The notes under the pieces are model-generated. The model was given only the letters and a program-made list of their open reading frames with translations. It ran no database searches and was not told where the DNA came from. Of a stretch of DNA of 64,000 bases, positions 45,103 through 55,184 are shown piece by piece. The translations under genes and the position numbers were made by a program. The DNA lies in NCBI GenBank assembly GCA_964503665.1, contig CAZDAR010000004.1, forward strand, positions 1 to 64,000, given 5' to 3'. This stretch comes from 40-80 sp964503665 (GTDB lineage Bacteria; Bacteroidota; Bacteroidia; Flavobacteriales_D; Crocinitomicaceae). Positions within the stretch are counted from its first letter, which is position 1, and each line of letters starts with the position of its first letter.

Positions 45103-48100
45103 ATGTTAAATAAAATCATAGAGTTCTCAATAAAGAACAAACTCATCGTAGGACTTTTCATCCTTGGCTTGATTGGTTATGGTAGTTATGAAGTAAGACA
45201 TCTACCTATTGATGCGGTACCTGACATCACAGATAATCAAGTACAAGTTATTACAATTGCTCCTGCACTTGGAGCTCCCGATGTAGAACGGTTTATTACA
45301 TTCCCTATTGAACAAGCAAATAACAATATCCCTGGTTTAAAAGAACTACGAAGTTTTTCCCGTTTTGGCTTATCCGTTATAACAATTGTTTTTGATGAAA
45401 AAACAGATATTTATTGGGCAAGACAACAGGTGGCGGAGCGGTTGCAACAAGCACAAGAGGAAATTCCTGATGGACTTGGCACTCCAACTTTAGCACCAAT
45501 AACAACAGGTTTGGGTGAGATTTATCAATACACCTTGCGAACAGAACCTGGATATGAAGACAAATACGACGCAATGGAATTACGTACGATTCAAGATTGG
45601 ATTGTACGCAAGCAATTGTTGGGAGTTAAAGGTGTTGCTGAGGTAAGTAGTTTTGGTGGTTTGCTTAAACAGTATGAAATAGCCATTGAAACGGAAAAAC
45701 TATTGGCTGCCAATATAACAATCAACGATGTTTTTGCTGCACTTGAAAAAAACAATCAAAATACAGGTGGTGCATACATTGAGAAAGGACCAACCATTTT
45801 ATTTATCCGAAGTGAAGGATTAGTTGGAAGTTTGGAAGACATCAATAATATAATCGTTAAAAACCTACCTAATGGAACACCACTCCTTATTCGTGATGTG
45901 GCTGAAGTAGGTTTCGGACATGCACCTAGGTATGGAGCAATGACATACAACGGCAAACAACAAGTGTCTGGTGCAGTTGTCATGATGCTAAAAGGAGCGA
46001 ATAGCAATGAGGTCATTCAAAACATCAAGGAACGTGTTGAACTCATACAGAAAATGTTGCCGAAAGGTGTAATAATAGACCCTTTCTTGGACCGTACCAA
46101 AATGGTTAACAATGCCATCAGCACAGTGACTAAAAACCTATTGGAAGGCGCATTGATTGTGGTGTTTGTCTTGGTAATGTTCTTAGGGAATCTTCGAGCA
46201 GGATTATTGGTTGCTTCAGTGATTCCATTGTCCATGCTGTTTGCTATTATTATGATGAACATCTTTGGTGTCAGTGGAAACTTGATGAGTTTAGGTGCCT
46301 TGGACTTTGGTTTAATTGTGGATGGTGCCGTGATTATCGTTGAAGCCGTCATGCATAAACTTTCCTATAATAAACGCTTGACCAAAATAACCCGATTATC
46401 ACAGACAGAAATGGATCAATCGGTGAGTAAATCTGCGTCTAGAATGATGAACAGCGCTGTTTTTGGTCAAATCATCATTTTAATCGTGTACTTACCTATC
46501 CTCACTTTACAAGGTATTGAAGGGAAAATGTTTAAACCAATGGCACAAACAGTTGCTTTTGCATTAATAGGTGCTTTTATTTTATCATTGACTTATATTC
46601 CTATGATGAGCACCTTGTTTTTGAGTAAAAAGATTTCACAAAAACCCACTTTTTCTGACCGAGTGATGAACCGTTTGTCACATTTTTTTCAAAAAGGATT
46701 AGTGGGCGTATTTCGCAAACAAAAGCTGGTAATTGGCTCTGTTCTTAGTTTATTCGTCATCTCTGTAGTTCTTTTGACACGCTTAGGCGGAGAGTTTATT
46801 CCTGCACTTCCAGAAGGTGACTTCGCTGTAGAAGTTCGCGTTTTACCAGGAAGTAACCTCAACACGTCTATTGAAGTGGTTTCAAAAGCATCTAAGATTA
46901 TTTTGGAAAAATTTCCAGATGTAGAAAAAGTAGTTTCTAAGACTGGAAGTAGTGAAGTTCCTACCGACCCAATGCCTGTGGATGCATCTGACATGATTGT
47001 TATCTTAAAACCTCGAAAAGAATGGACATCAGCAAAAACTTATTCCGATTTAGAGGATAAAATGCTAAAAGAACTAGCAGTTATTTCAGGTGTTTCTTTC
47101 GGATTTCAATATCCTGTTGCGATGCGATTTAATGAGTTAATTTCAGGCGCAAAACAAGACATCGTCTGTAAGATATTTGGTGAAGATTTAGACACACTCG
47201 CGTTCTATGCTAGTAAATTGGGTCGAATTTCAAATACTGTGGAAGGAAGTGAAGGATTGTACGTGGAACCGGTTACAGGAATGCCACAAATCGTTATCCA
47301 ATATAAGCGTGAGACAATTGCTCAGTATGGATTAGCCATTAGTGATATCAACCGTGTGGTTAATGCTGCTTTTGCAGGAGAAAGTACTGGAATTGTATAT
47401 GAAGGTGAAAAACGATTTGATTTGGTGGTTCGATTATCGGATGAAAAAAGAAAAGATCTTACGGATGTGCAAAATCTCTTGATAGCAACACCTAATGGCA
47501 CACAAATCCCGTTAAATACTGTTGCAAATGTAGACATCATTGATGGTCCAAATCAAATTCAGCGGGAGAACTCTCAACGTAGAATCATTGTGGGATTTAA
47601 TGCTAGAGGAAGAGATATACAAAGTATCGTAAGCGACTTACAGAAAAAGGTAGATGGGGAATTAAATTTACCTACTGGCTATCACATCACGTATGGTGGT
47701 GCTTTTGAAAATTTACAAGCGGCAAAAGATCGATTGCTTATAGCTGTTCCCGTTTCATTGATACTGATTTTCATATTGCTCTACTTTGCTTTCCATTCTA
47801 TTAAACAAGGGTTATTGATTTACACTGCTATTCCACTTTCAGCAATAGGAGGTATTTTGGCTTTGTCAATCAGAGGTATTTCCTTCAGTGTCAGTGCAGG
47901 TATCGGATTTATCGCACTATTTGGTGTGGCTGTATTGAATGGAATCGTATTGGTGGCTGAGTTTAATCGATTAAAAGCAGAAGGTTATACGGATATCAAA
48001 CGGATTGTCATTCAAGGAACAAAAGAACGTTTACGACCAGTACTGATGACTTCTTTCGTAGCATCTTTAGGCTTCCTTCCAATGGCAATTAGTACAGGAG

Positions 48101-49458
48101 AAGGCGCAGAAGTGCAACGTCCTTTAGCAACAGTGGTGATTGGTGGATTGCTTTTGGCAACTTTCTTAACACTCTTTGTTTTGCCCTTGCTTTATTACAT
48201 TTTTCATAAAGGAAAGCCACTCGCTATAAAAGTGGGAACAGTTTCCATTCTTCTTCTTCTTTTAGGGGTATTTGCGACCACTTCCAATGTGAATGCACAA
48301 ACGCCGATTACGTTAGAACAAGCAATCGATACTGCTTTGAGAAATAACCTTTCCGTTAAGAATGGACACTTACGCACGGAATATTATCGAGGTCTAATTA
48401 AATCAGGGTCAAACATTCCATCGACAACCGTTTTTGGAGAATACGGACAAATGAATAGTTTTTACTCAGATACAAAACTGGGGATTTCTCAAACGATTAA
48501 TTTTCCAACTGTGTACATCAAACAAAAAGCACTCTTGAATGAAGAGTGGAAAAGTAGTGTATTGAGTGTTGGCGTGAAAGAAGCACAATTGAAAAAACAG
48601 GTCTCGGAAGCGTTTTACACGTTGATTTATTTAGAACAGAAAAAGAAACTTTTACAAAAAACAGATTCACTTTTCGAATCATTTCTAGAGAAAGCAATAC
48701 TGCGTTTTAATAACGGTGAAAGTAACATTTTAGAAAAAGTAACCGCCGAAAATCAGCGTGGTCAAATTGCCTTACAGTTAATCCAATTGCAACAAGATAA
48801 AGATTTGTTACAGCTCCAATTTCAGCTATTGTTGAATACGCGAACGGCCTATGTTCCCGATGAAAAAGAAAGGATTTTTAAGGAAATTCTGGTCGTGGAT
48901 TCTAAACAATTAGCCAATCATCCTGCTTTGCAATACTTGAAACAACAAGAACAAATAGCGATGTCAACTACCAAAGTGGAGCGTTCAAAGTTATTACCTG
49001 ATTTGAATCTCGGCTATTCGGTTATGGGAATGCGAGGAATGGGAGCGGATGATAAGACCTACAATAGCGCACTCCGTTTTCACTCGGTACAATTAGGAGT
49101 AGGAATTCCCATTTTCAATGGAGGACAGAAAGCGCGGATTAAATCATCGAGAACAAATGAACTGATTGTAGCGAACGAATATGAAGTGAATTTAAAGGCT
49201 TTTGAAACTTCCTATTTGTCTGTCATGAAACAATATCAGTTGTTGGAAGATGCGGTTCATTATTATGAAAACACGGCATTGAAAAATGTAGGAATGATTA
49301 TTAAAACAGCGAATCAACAATTTCAAAGCGGAGAAATCAATTACTTAGAATGGGTGTTATTAATGAATCAAGTGACGAGTATTCAGAGTGACTACATAGA
49401 AACATTGAAAAACAGGAATAAGGCTGTTATCGAATTGAAATTTTATTTAAATAATTAA
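45103..49458 (+). CDS. CusA/CzcA heavy-metal RND pump fused to TolC-like channel
   Basis: 1451 aa. Residues 1-~1040 are a heavy-metal efflux RND pump: MLNKIIEFSIKNKLIVGL, DAVPDITDNQVQVIT, LGALDFGLIVDGAVIIVEA (proton-relay Asp in TM4), and LPLLYYIFHKGKPL at the end of the pump. After a linking hydrophobic segment (IKVGTVSILLLLLGVFATT) comes a TolC/CzcC-like outer-membrane factor (TPITLEQAIDTALRNNLSVK; KNRNKAVIELKFYLNN end). Pump-channel fusions of this kind occur in Bacteroidota. With the adaptor downstream it exports Cu, Co, Zn or Cd; the exact metal is uncertain. Confidence 0.94.
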   Translation: MLNKIIEFSIKNKLIVGLFILGLIGYGSYEVRHLPIDAVPDITDNQVQVITIAPALGAPDVERFITFPIEQANNNIPGLKELRSFSRFGLSVITIVFDEKTDIYWARQQVAERLQQAQEEIPDGLGTPTLAPITTGLGEIYQYTLRTEPGYEDKYDAMELRTIQDWIVRKQLLGVKGVAEVSSFGGLLKQYEIAIETEKLLAANITINDVFAALEKNNQNTGGAYIEKGPTILFIRSEGLVGSLEDINNIIVKNLPNGTPLLIRDVAEVGFGHAPRYGAMTYNGKQQVSGAVVMMLKGANSNEVIQNIKERVELIQKMLPKGVIIDPFLDRTKMVNNAISTVTKNLLEGALIVVFVLVMFLGNLRAGLLVASVIPLSMLFAIIMMNIFGVSGNLMSLGALDFGLIVDGAVIIVEAVMHKLSYNKRLTKITRLSQTEMDQSVSKSASRMMNSAVFGQIIILIVYLPILTLQGIEGKMFKPMAQTVAFALIGAFILSLTYIPMMSTLFLSKKISQKPTFSDRVMNRLSHFFQKGLVGVFRKQKLVIGSVLSLFVISVVLLTRLGGEFIPALPEGDFAVEVRVLPGSNLNTSIEVVSKASKIILEKFPDVEKVVSKTGSSEVPTDPMPVDASDMIVILKPRKEWTSAKTYSDLEDKMLKELAVISGVSFGFQYPVAMRFNELISGAKQDIVCKIFGEDLDTLAFYASKLGRISNTVEGSEGLYVEPVTGMPQIVIQYKRETIAQYGLAISDINRVVNAAFAGESTGIVYEGEKRFDLVVRLSDEKRKDLTDVQNLLIATPNGTQIPLNTVANVDIIDGPNQIQRENSQRRIIVGFNARGRDIQSIVSDLQKKVDGELNLPTGYHITYGGAFENLQAAKDRLLIAVPVSLILIFILLYFAFHSIKQGLLIYTAIPLSAIGGILALSIRGISFSVSAGIGFIALFGVAVLNGIVLVAEFNRLKAEGYTDIKRIVIQGTKERLRPVLMTSFVASLGFLPMAISTGEGAEVQRPLATVVIGGLLLATFLTLFVLPLLYYIFHKGKPLAIKVGTVSILLLLLGVFATTSNVNAQTPITLEQAIDTALRNNLSVKNGHLRTEYYRGLIKSGSNIPSTTVFGEYGQMNSFYSDTKLGISQTINFPTVYIKQKALLNEEWKSSVLSVGVKEAQLKKQVSEAFYTLIYLEQKKKLLQKTDSLFESFLEKAILRFNNGESNILEKVTAENQRGQIALQLIQLQQDKDLLQLQFQLLLNTRTAYVPDEKERIFKEILVVDSKQLANHPALQYLKQQEQIAMSTTKVERSKLLPDLNLGYSVMGMRGMGADDKTYNSALRFHSVQLGVGIPIFNGGQKARIKSSRTNELIVANEYEVNLKAFETSYLSVMKQYQLLEDAVHYYENTALKNVGMIIKTANQQFQSGEINYLEWVLLMNQVTSIQSDYIETLKNRNKAVIELKFYLNN

Positions 49459-49470
49459 AAAATAGAACGA

Positions 49471-50604
49471 ATGAAAAAATTAATCATCCTTCTAAATTTG
49501 TTGCTGTTACTCGTAGCGTGTAATAGCAAGCAAGTGACGGAGCAGACTGCTCCAGAGGACTTAAATGAAAGTAGTATCACGTTGACCGATGCGCAATATA
49601 AAAATGCCGGATTAGAAATAGGTCAACTGGAAACACGCACTATTTCTTCTGTGCTCAAGCTCAATGGGAAAATTGATGTGCCACCGCAAAGTTTAATTTC
49701 TATTAGTGTTCCCTTAGGCGGTTATTTAAAATCGACTAAATTGTTACCTGGAATGCATGTCTTAAAAGGAGAAGTATTAGCAGTATTGGAAGATCCACAA
49801 TACATTGAATTGCAACAAGAATATTTGACTGCAAAAGCGCAATTTGCATTTGACGAAGCAGAATACAATCGTCAGAAAGAATTAAATCAGAGTAAAGCAA
49901 GTAGCGACAAATTTTTTGAGCAGGTGAAAGCTACCTACCAATCCCATTATGTATTGATAAAGGCACTGGAACAAAAGCTGCGATTGATTGGTTTAAATCC
50001 CGATAAATTGACCGCTAATTCAATCTCTCGAAGCATTAGCATTCATTCGCCGATTAATGGATTTGTGTCTGCAGTCAATGTGAATATTGGTAAATATGTC
50101 ACTCCAAGTGATGTTTTATTTGAATTAGTCGATCCAACGGATATCCATTTGGCGTTAACTGTGTTTGATAAAGACATCTCTAAATTAACGATTGGGCAAA
50201 AACTATTTGCGTTTACTAATACACATCCCGAACAAAAACATGAAGGCGAAATTATTCTTATTAGCAAAAACCTATCGAATGATAATGCGGTGCAAGTACA
50301 CTGTCGTTTTGAGAAATACGACAAAACGCTTTTACCAGGAATGTTTATGAATGCGACGATTGAGTTGTTAGAGAATGATGTGACCGCTTTGCCTGAAGAA
50401 GCGATTGTGCGCTATGAAAATAAACACTATGCGTACATCGCAAATGGTAAGCATCAATTTGAAATGCAAGAAGTCCAAGTTGGTGATTCAGAAAATGGCT
50501 TTACTGAAATTCTAAATGCAGAGCAGTTTAAAGGAAAGACGTTCGTAGTGAAAGGCGCTTATCAGCTTTTAATGGCTATTAAAAACACCAGCGATGAGGA
50601 ATGA
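49471..50604 (+). CDS. RND efflux periplasmic adaptor (CzcB/CusB-like)
   Basis: 377 aa. Lipoprotein signal KKLIILLNLLLLLVAC, then a membrane-fusion protein body: barrel-sandwich half GKIDVPPQSLISISVPLGGY, a helical hairpin (EYLTAKAQFAFDEAEYNRQK), and beta-barrel region SPINGFVSAVNVNIGKYV. It links the inner-membrane pump to the channel domain. Starts 12 nt after the pump gene; same operon. Confidence 0.93.
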   Translation: MKKLIILLNLLLLLVACNSKQVTEQTAPEDLNESSITLTDAQYKNAGLEIGQLETRTISSVLKLNGKIDVPPQSLISISVPLGGYLKSTKLLPGMHVLKGEVLAVLEDPQYIELQQEYLTAKAQFAFDEAEYNRQKELNQSKASSDKFFEQVKATYQSHYVLIKALEQKLRLIGLNPDKLTANSISRSISIHSPINGFVSAVNVNIGKYVTPSDVLFELVDPTDIHLALTVFDKDISKLTIGQKLFAFTNTHPEQKHEGEIILISKNLSNDNAVQVHCRFEKYDKTLLPGMFMNATIELLENDVTALPEEAIVRYENKHYAYIANGKHQFEMQEVQVGDSENGFTEILNAEQFKGKTFVVKGAYQLLMAIKNTSDEE

Positions 50605-50617
50605 TTTTGAAGAATAG

Positions 50618-50646
50618 GTTTCCTCCTTCGGAGGAGGAAAAAACTA
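50618..50646 (+). terminator. Terminator of the metal-efflux operon
   Basis: TTTCCTCC - ttcg - GAGGAGGAAA, a UUCG-capped stem right after the adaptor gene. Confidence 0.65.
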
Positions 50647-50693
50647 AATAAGTATTAAAAATTCTACTTTAAAATCGTTAAGCTTTAAATAAT

Positions 50694-50731
50694 AAAACGT
50701 CAGCGAAGAAATTATTCTTCGCTGGCGTTTT
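50694..50731. terminator. Bidirectional terminator
   Basis: AACGTCAGCGAAGAA - attat - TTCTTCGCTGGCGTT, a long stem with A and T runs on both sides, between two convergent genes. Confidence 0.8.
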
Positions 50732-50759
50732 ATTATTTTATTCGATTAAAATTACTGTT

Positions 50760-52166
50760 TCAACTTCTTGAACAAGCACTTTCTTCGATTGGTAAATCGG
50801 TGCATTTAATAGCTCCAAAACCACCAGCAATGTCAACAACGTTATGAGTCCCTCTACCTTTTAGAATGGAAGCACAGATTAAAGAACGATAACCGCCAGC
50901 GCAGTGAATGTAGAAAGGCTCATCCTTAGGGAATTCATCGTAACGCTCGTTCATTGTTTCCAATGGTAAAAGATTAACATTTTTCAAATGTCCTGCATTG
51001 TATTCGCCTTCGTTACGAACGTCGATGATTTTGTATTTTGTTTCTTTGCTTTCTTTCGCAAATTCTTCGGCTGAAATAGAGCGAATAGAATCTACTTCTT
51101 TTCCAGCTTTAGCCCAAGCATCCATACCGCCTTTTAAATAGCCGAGCGTGTTGTCAAAGCCGACGCGTGCTAAGCGGGTAACTGTTTCCTCTTCTCTTCC
51201 TTCAGGGCAAACTAATAAGATATTTTGTTTTACATCTTTTATAATCGCTCCAACCCAAGGAGCAAAACTTCCGTCAATTCCAATGTAAACTGTTTTTGGG
51301 ATAAATCCTTTGACAAACTCTTCTGCCGAACGAACGTCTAAAATGATTGCCTCTTCTTCATTAGCAATGTATTCAAATTCTTCTGGATTAAGTGCCCTAG
51401 TTCCTCTCTCTAATACATCGTCAATAGATAAACCTCCGCTTTTATTTAACATTACACTGGTAGGGAAATAAGCTGGCGGTTTAGCTAAACCACTTGTTAC
51501 TTCGGTAATGAATTCTTCTTTTGTCATATCAGCACGAAGCGCATAGTTGGTCTGTTTTTGTTCTCCTAACGTTCCAACAGTCTCTTTGGACATACTTTTC
51601 CCACAAGCAGAACCAGCACCGTGACCAGGATAGATAATTAAATCATCTCCTAAAGGCATAATCTTCGTGCGTAGAGAATCGTATAGCATTCCTGCTAAAT
51701 CTTCGATGGTTAAATCTGCTCCTTTTTGTGCTAAGTCTGGACGACCAACATCACCTAGAAATAACGTGTCGCCACTAAAAAGCGCATGTTCCTTTCCGTT
51801 TTCGTCAATCAATAAATAACTCGTACTCTCCATGGTGTGACCAGGAGTATGTAAAGCTTTAATTTTGACCTTTCCTAATTCAAAGATTTGGTTGTCTTCT
51901 GCTTCAATCATATCGAATTCAGTAACTGCCGTTGGACCGTAGACAATCTTTGCGCCCGTTTTTTGCGCTAACGCCACGTGACCGCTCACGAAATCGGCAT
52001 GAAAATGTGTTTCAAAAATGTATTTTATTTTGGCGTTATCAGCATTCGCTCGATCTATGTAAGGTTGTACTTCTCTTAGCGGATCTATGATTGCCACTTC
52101 TCCTTCGCTCATGATGTAGTAAGCGCCTTGCGCTAAACATCCAGTATATATTTGTTCTATTCTCAT
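50760..52166 (-). CDS. MBL-fold hydrolase with two rhodanese domains
   Basis: 468 aa. N-terminal metallo-beta-lactamase fold with THFHADFVSGH (metal ligands) and SGDTLFLGDVGRPDLA, then two rhodanese-like domains (EEEAIILDVRSAEEF; KYKIIDVRNEGEYNAGHL), the second with Cys in IHCAGGYRSL. This is the layout of persulfide dioxygenase-rhodanese proteins (CstB/BLH-like), which oxidise glutathione or low-molecular-weight persulfides. Likely detoxifies sulfide. Promoter TATCTTTG at 52184-52191. Confidence 0.92.
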   Translation of the reverse strand: MRIEQIYTGCLAQGAYYIMSEGEVAIIDPLREVQPYIDRANADNAKIKYIFETHFHADFVSGHVALAQKTGAKIVYGPTAVTEFDMIEAEDNQIFELGKVKIKALHTPGHTMESTSYLLIDENGKEHALFSGDTLFLGDVGRPDLAQKGADLTIEDLAGMLYDSLRTKIMPLGDDLIIYPGHGAGSACGKSMSKETVGTLGEQKQTNYALRADMTKEEFITEVTSGLAKPPAYFPTSVMLNKSGGLSIDDVLERGTRALNPEEFEYIANEEEAIILDVRSAEEFVKGFIPKTVYIGIDGSFAPWVGAIIKDVKQNILLVCPEGREEETVTRLARVGFDNTLGYLKGGMDAWAKAGKEVDSIRSISAEEFAKESKETKYKIIDVRNEGEYNAGHLKNVNLLPLETMNERYDEFPKDEPFYIHCAGGYRSLICASILKGRGTHNVVDIAGGFGAIKCTDLPIEESACSRS

Positions 52167-52183
52167 AATGATTACATTTTACA

Positions 52184-52191
52184 CAAAGATA
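52184..52191 (-). promoter_or_regulatory. -7 element TATCTTTG of the MBL-rhodanese gene
   Basis: Reverse complement of CAAAGATA; perfect TAnnTTTG, 17 nt upstream of the ATG at 52166. Confidence 0.6.
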
Positions 52192-52342
52192 TTCAATCTT
52201 TAATTATGCTACAATAATAACCGTCACCAGTCTGTTAAATTTGGTTGAATTTAAATGGGTTTTTAAGATTTTTCATCAAGTTTCCTCCATGAATTTTGTT
52301 AAGAGTCCTCAGAGAAAGCATTGTGTTCTTGTAGTTTAAAAA

Positions 52343-52909
52343 CTACTGAAAACTATAAACACTTTTTGGTGTAACGCAATAATGCAATGGAATATCATTC
52401 GAGTGAACTTCGTCTATTTCAACCACTTCATCGAAGAAACTTAGTCCGATAAAAACACATTCTTTTTTACATTGCGAAAGAAAACGATCGTAAAACCCTT
52501 TTCCATACCCAATTCGGTAACCTTCCTTGTCAAATCCAAGTAGTGGAACGAAAACGACATCCATTTCTTGTGGTGTAATTTCAATCCCGTATTTCGGTTC
52601 TGGAATGCCATATTTTGAGATTTCTATTTGTTGCTCATCTTCATAAAGAAAGTGTGTCATTTCAGCTGTGGTAAACTCGGATTTAGATATGGTAATCTTG
52701 CATTGTAATGCGAGTAATTTATGGAGTAGAGTAGTGGTTTCTATTTCTTTTTTAGAAGCAATGCTCAAGAATAAACTAATCGTTTGTTGAGAGAGATTAA
52801 AATACTGTAAAACACGGTTGCTAATCTCCTGTGAGAGTTGTTTAATTTCGGTATCTGTTAATACGTTTCTCTTTTCGGTGTAAAGTTTTCTTAATTCTTC
52901 CTTCTTCAT
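52343..52909 (-). CDS. 5-formyltetrahydrofolate cyclo-ligase
   Basis: 188 aa. The FTHF cyclo-ligase signature VPLLGFDKEGYRIGYGKGFY sits near residue 125, with an N-terminal KKEELRKLYTEKRNVL. It converts 5-formyl-THF to 5,10-methenyl-THF using ATP. Standalone gene between MBL-rhodanese and the yqeY/ftsZ block. Confidence 0.94.
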   Translation of the reverse strand: MKKEELRKLYTEKRNVLTDTEIKQLSQEISNRVLQYFNLSQQTISLFLSIASKKEIETTTLLHKLLALQCKITISKSEFTTAEMTHFLYEDEQQIEISKYGIPEPKYGIEITPQEMDVVFVPLLGFDKEGYRIGYGKGFYDRFLSQCKKECVFIGLSFFDEVVEIDEVHSNDIPLHYCVTPKSVYSFQ

Positions 52910-53000
52910 CGGTGTAATTGTTAGCGTTTAGTATTATAACAGCTAAAGTAAAAAATTCAATGGGAGTATTCAACAAGAATCCACTATTTCCTAAAATTAA

Positions 53001-53027
53001 AAAAGCCTGTGAATTTCACAGGCCTTT
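53001..53027. terminator. Terminator after yqeY
   Basis: AAAAGCCTGTGAA - TTTCACAGGCCTTT hairpin, 37 nt after the yqeY stop and probably bidirectional. Confidence 0.72.
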
Positions 53028-53063
53028 CCAAAACAAGTTGCATCTCTTCGATGCGTGAGGTAA

Positions 53064-53510
53064 TTATTGCAGTAATTCTTTTACTATTGTTGAAATTAGC
53101 TTTCCGTCTGCTTTTCCTGCTAATTCAGACGATAAGACGCCCATTACTTTTCCCATGTCTTTCATTGTAGAAGCACCCGTACTATCAATGGTTTTTTGAA
53201 CCGCTTGACGTACTTCATCTTCCGACATCATAGTAGGTAAGTAGGTTTCAATCACTTGCGCCTGAAACAATTCTTCTTCCGCTAAATCTTCTCTATTTTG
53301 TTGTTTGTACAATTCGTATGTTTCCATTCGTTGTTTGTACAATTTCATACATATTTTAATCGCTGTTTCTTCGCTTACTTCATCACCTTGACCTGAAGTT
53401 GCTTCTAAAAGTAACTTTGATTTAATGTCTCTTAACGCAGCTAATTTTTCTTTTTCTCTTGCCAACATCGCTTTTTTGATGTCTGCATTTATGATATCTG
53501 TAAAATTCAT
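53064..53510 (-). CDS. yqeY: GatB/YqeY family protein
   Basis: 148 aa. YqeY signature: MNFTDIINADIKKAMLAREK at the start, LAALRDIKSKLLLEATSG, and MGKVMGVLSSELAGKADGKL at the end, resembling the tail of GatB. May help tRNA-dependent amidation; the function is not settled. It lies 54 nt after ftsZ and is probably the last gene of the dcw cluster transcript. Confidence 0.92.
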   Translation of the reverse strand: MNFTDIINADIKKAMLAREKEKLAALRDIKSKLLLEATSGQGDEVSEETAIKICMKLYKQRMETYELYKQQNREDLAEEELFQAQVIETYLPTMMSEDEVRQAVQKTIDSTGASTMKDMGKVMGVLSSELAGKADGKLISTIVKELLQ

Positions 53511-53564
53511 TTTTTTATTTTAAGAGTTTGTTGATTCGATAGGTGATATTACTTTAATATACTA

Positions 53565-55145
53565 TCAATCAACGTTGTCGTGTAGAAATGAATTGTTGCT
53601 ATTTAATGAGCTTTCTTCATCGTCTTTAGAAATTGAAAAACGAGATGAGGTATTCTCTTTGCTAAAATTACGTTCTTCTAATTCTACGTTTTTACGCATA
53701 AAAGCAGGTTCACTTTCGTATTTCGCTAATCCTTCTGAAGTTCTCAAAGAAGCCGTATATTTTCTAATTTGCTCTAAACGCTCGTTAGAAATTTTTGCTG
53801 TATCTTCTGCTGAAGCAGAGCGTCTTTCAGTGGTAAAGTCGATAGTTTTCTCTTCTGTCACTTCGCCATCTAAATTATAACGTGTAAGTGTATCTTCTTC
53901 GCTTTTTTCCTCATTAGAACTACCTAAATCAAATACAAACTGATTCATTGTTTGCTTTTCTGTTATTCCTTTATCTTCTTCAGCTTTAATTGAGTCAAAT
54001 GAAGTAGGAGAATGTGATGTCTCAACATGTGTTTCAACCTTCTTCACATACATATTTGGCTCCTCTGATTTTTCGAAGTTACTTGTAGGATGTGCCAATG
54101 GAGCAACAACTTCAATCTTAGGTGTGTCTATTAATTCAATTTTAGTCTTTTGTGGAGCCTTCACATACTCTGTAAAAGGAACTGTTTTAAATCCTGTAGC
54201 GATAAGTGTAACTCCTAATTGTGAACCTAATGTTGGATCGTAACCGTGTCCAAAAATAACTTCTGCTGTATTTCCTGCTTGATCCTGAACGAAGTCTGTG
54301 ATAGCAGTAATTTCATCCATTGTCACTTCGTTATCACCATACGTGATGTTCAGTAAGATGTAATTAGCACCTGTGATATCATTGTCGTTTAATAAAGGAG
54401 ATTGAAGTGCTGATTCCACACATTCTAGTGCTCTATTTTCACCTTCAGCAATACCTGATCCCATAATCGCAACACCTGAATCTTTCATGACTGTTTTCAC
54501 GTCGTTGAAATCCACGTTAATAGCACCGGTAACGGACACTACATCAGCGATACTTTTTGCAGCAGTTGAAAGAACGCTATCTGCTTTTGCAAATGCTTCT
54601 GATATGGAAAGATTCCCTGTAATCTCACGAAGCTTTTCATTATTAATAACCAATAATGTATCGACATACGAACGAATTTGTTCCAATCCCTCTTCTGCTT
54701 GTAATCTTCTTTTACGACCTTCAAATGCGAAAGGAACGGTCACAATACCTACAGTTAGTATGCCCATTTCTTTTGCTGCTTGCGCAATAACAGGAGCTGC
54801 TCCAGTCCCTGTTCCACCGCCCATTCCGGCAGTTATGAAAACCATTCTAGTATCGGTAGAAAGTAATTTCTTAATTTCATCAATCGTTTCAAGTGCCGCC
54901 TCGCGACCAATATCTGGAAGAGAACCTGCGCCTCTACCTTCTGTCAATTCCTGTCCTAATTGAACCTTGTAAGGAACGGGAGAAATATCCAATGCTTGTC
55001 TGTCTGTATTACAAACAATAAAATCCACGCTCTTAAGACCTAAGTTGTACATGTGATTCACCGCATTGCTTCCTCCGCCTCCAACGCCAATTACCTTGAT
55101 AATTGAAGACATTTCTTTTGGCATATCAAATTCCATTTTATTCAT
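53565..55145 (-). CDS. ftsZ: Cell division protein FtsZ
   Basis: 526 aa, longer than E. coli FtsZ (383 aa) through a long C-terminal linker. GTPase core: VGGGGSNAVNHM, the tubulin signature GGGTGTGAAP near residue 110, and NVDFNDVKTVM. The C-terminal peptide with EPAFMRKNVEL is typical of Bacteroidota FtsZ. It polymerises into the division ring. The start could be Met 1, 4 or 8. It follows ftsA directly. Confidence 0.97.
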   Translation of the reverse strand: MNKMEFDMPKEMSSIIKVIGVGGGGSNAVNHMYNLGLKSVDFIVCNTDRQALDISPVPYKVQLGQELTEGRGAGSLPDIGREAALETIDEIKKLLSTDTRMVFITAGMGGGTGTGAAPVIAQAAKEMGILTVGIVTVPFAFEGRKRRLQAEEGLEQIRSYVDTLLVINNEKLREITGNLSISEAFAKADSVLSTAAKSIADVVSVTGAINVDFNDVKTVMKDSGVAIMGSGIAEGENRALECVESALQSPLLNDNDITGANYILLNITYGDNEVTMDEITAITDFVQDQAGNTAEVIFGHGYDPTLGSQLGVTLIATGFKTVPFTEYVKAPQKTKIELIDTPKIEVVAPLAHPTSNFEKSEEPNMYVKKVETHVETSHSPTSFDSIKAEEDKGITEKQTMNQFVFDLGSSNEEKSEEDTLTRYNLDGEVTEEKTIDFTTERRSASAEDTAKISNERLEQIRKYTASLRTSEGLAKYESEPAFMRKNVELEERNFSKENTSSRFSISKDDEESSLNSNNSFLHDNVD

Positions 55146-55184
55146 TTTAAATTATTACCCTACTTGTTCTTGTTCTCTTGTTTC

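Noticed and set aside
54487..54963. Plus-strand 158-codon open frame opposite ftsZ
   Set aside because: Antisense to the conserved FtsZ GTPase core; composition is that of a mirror frame.
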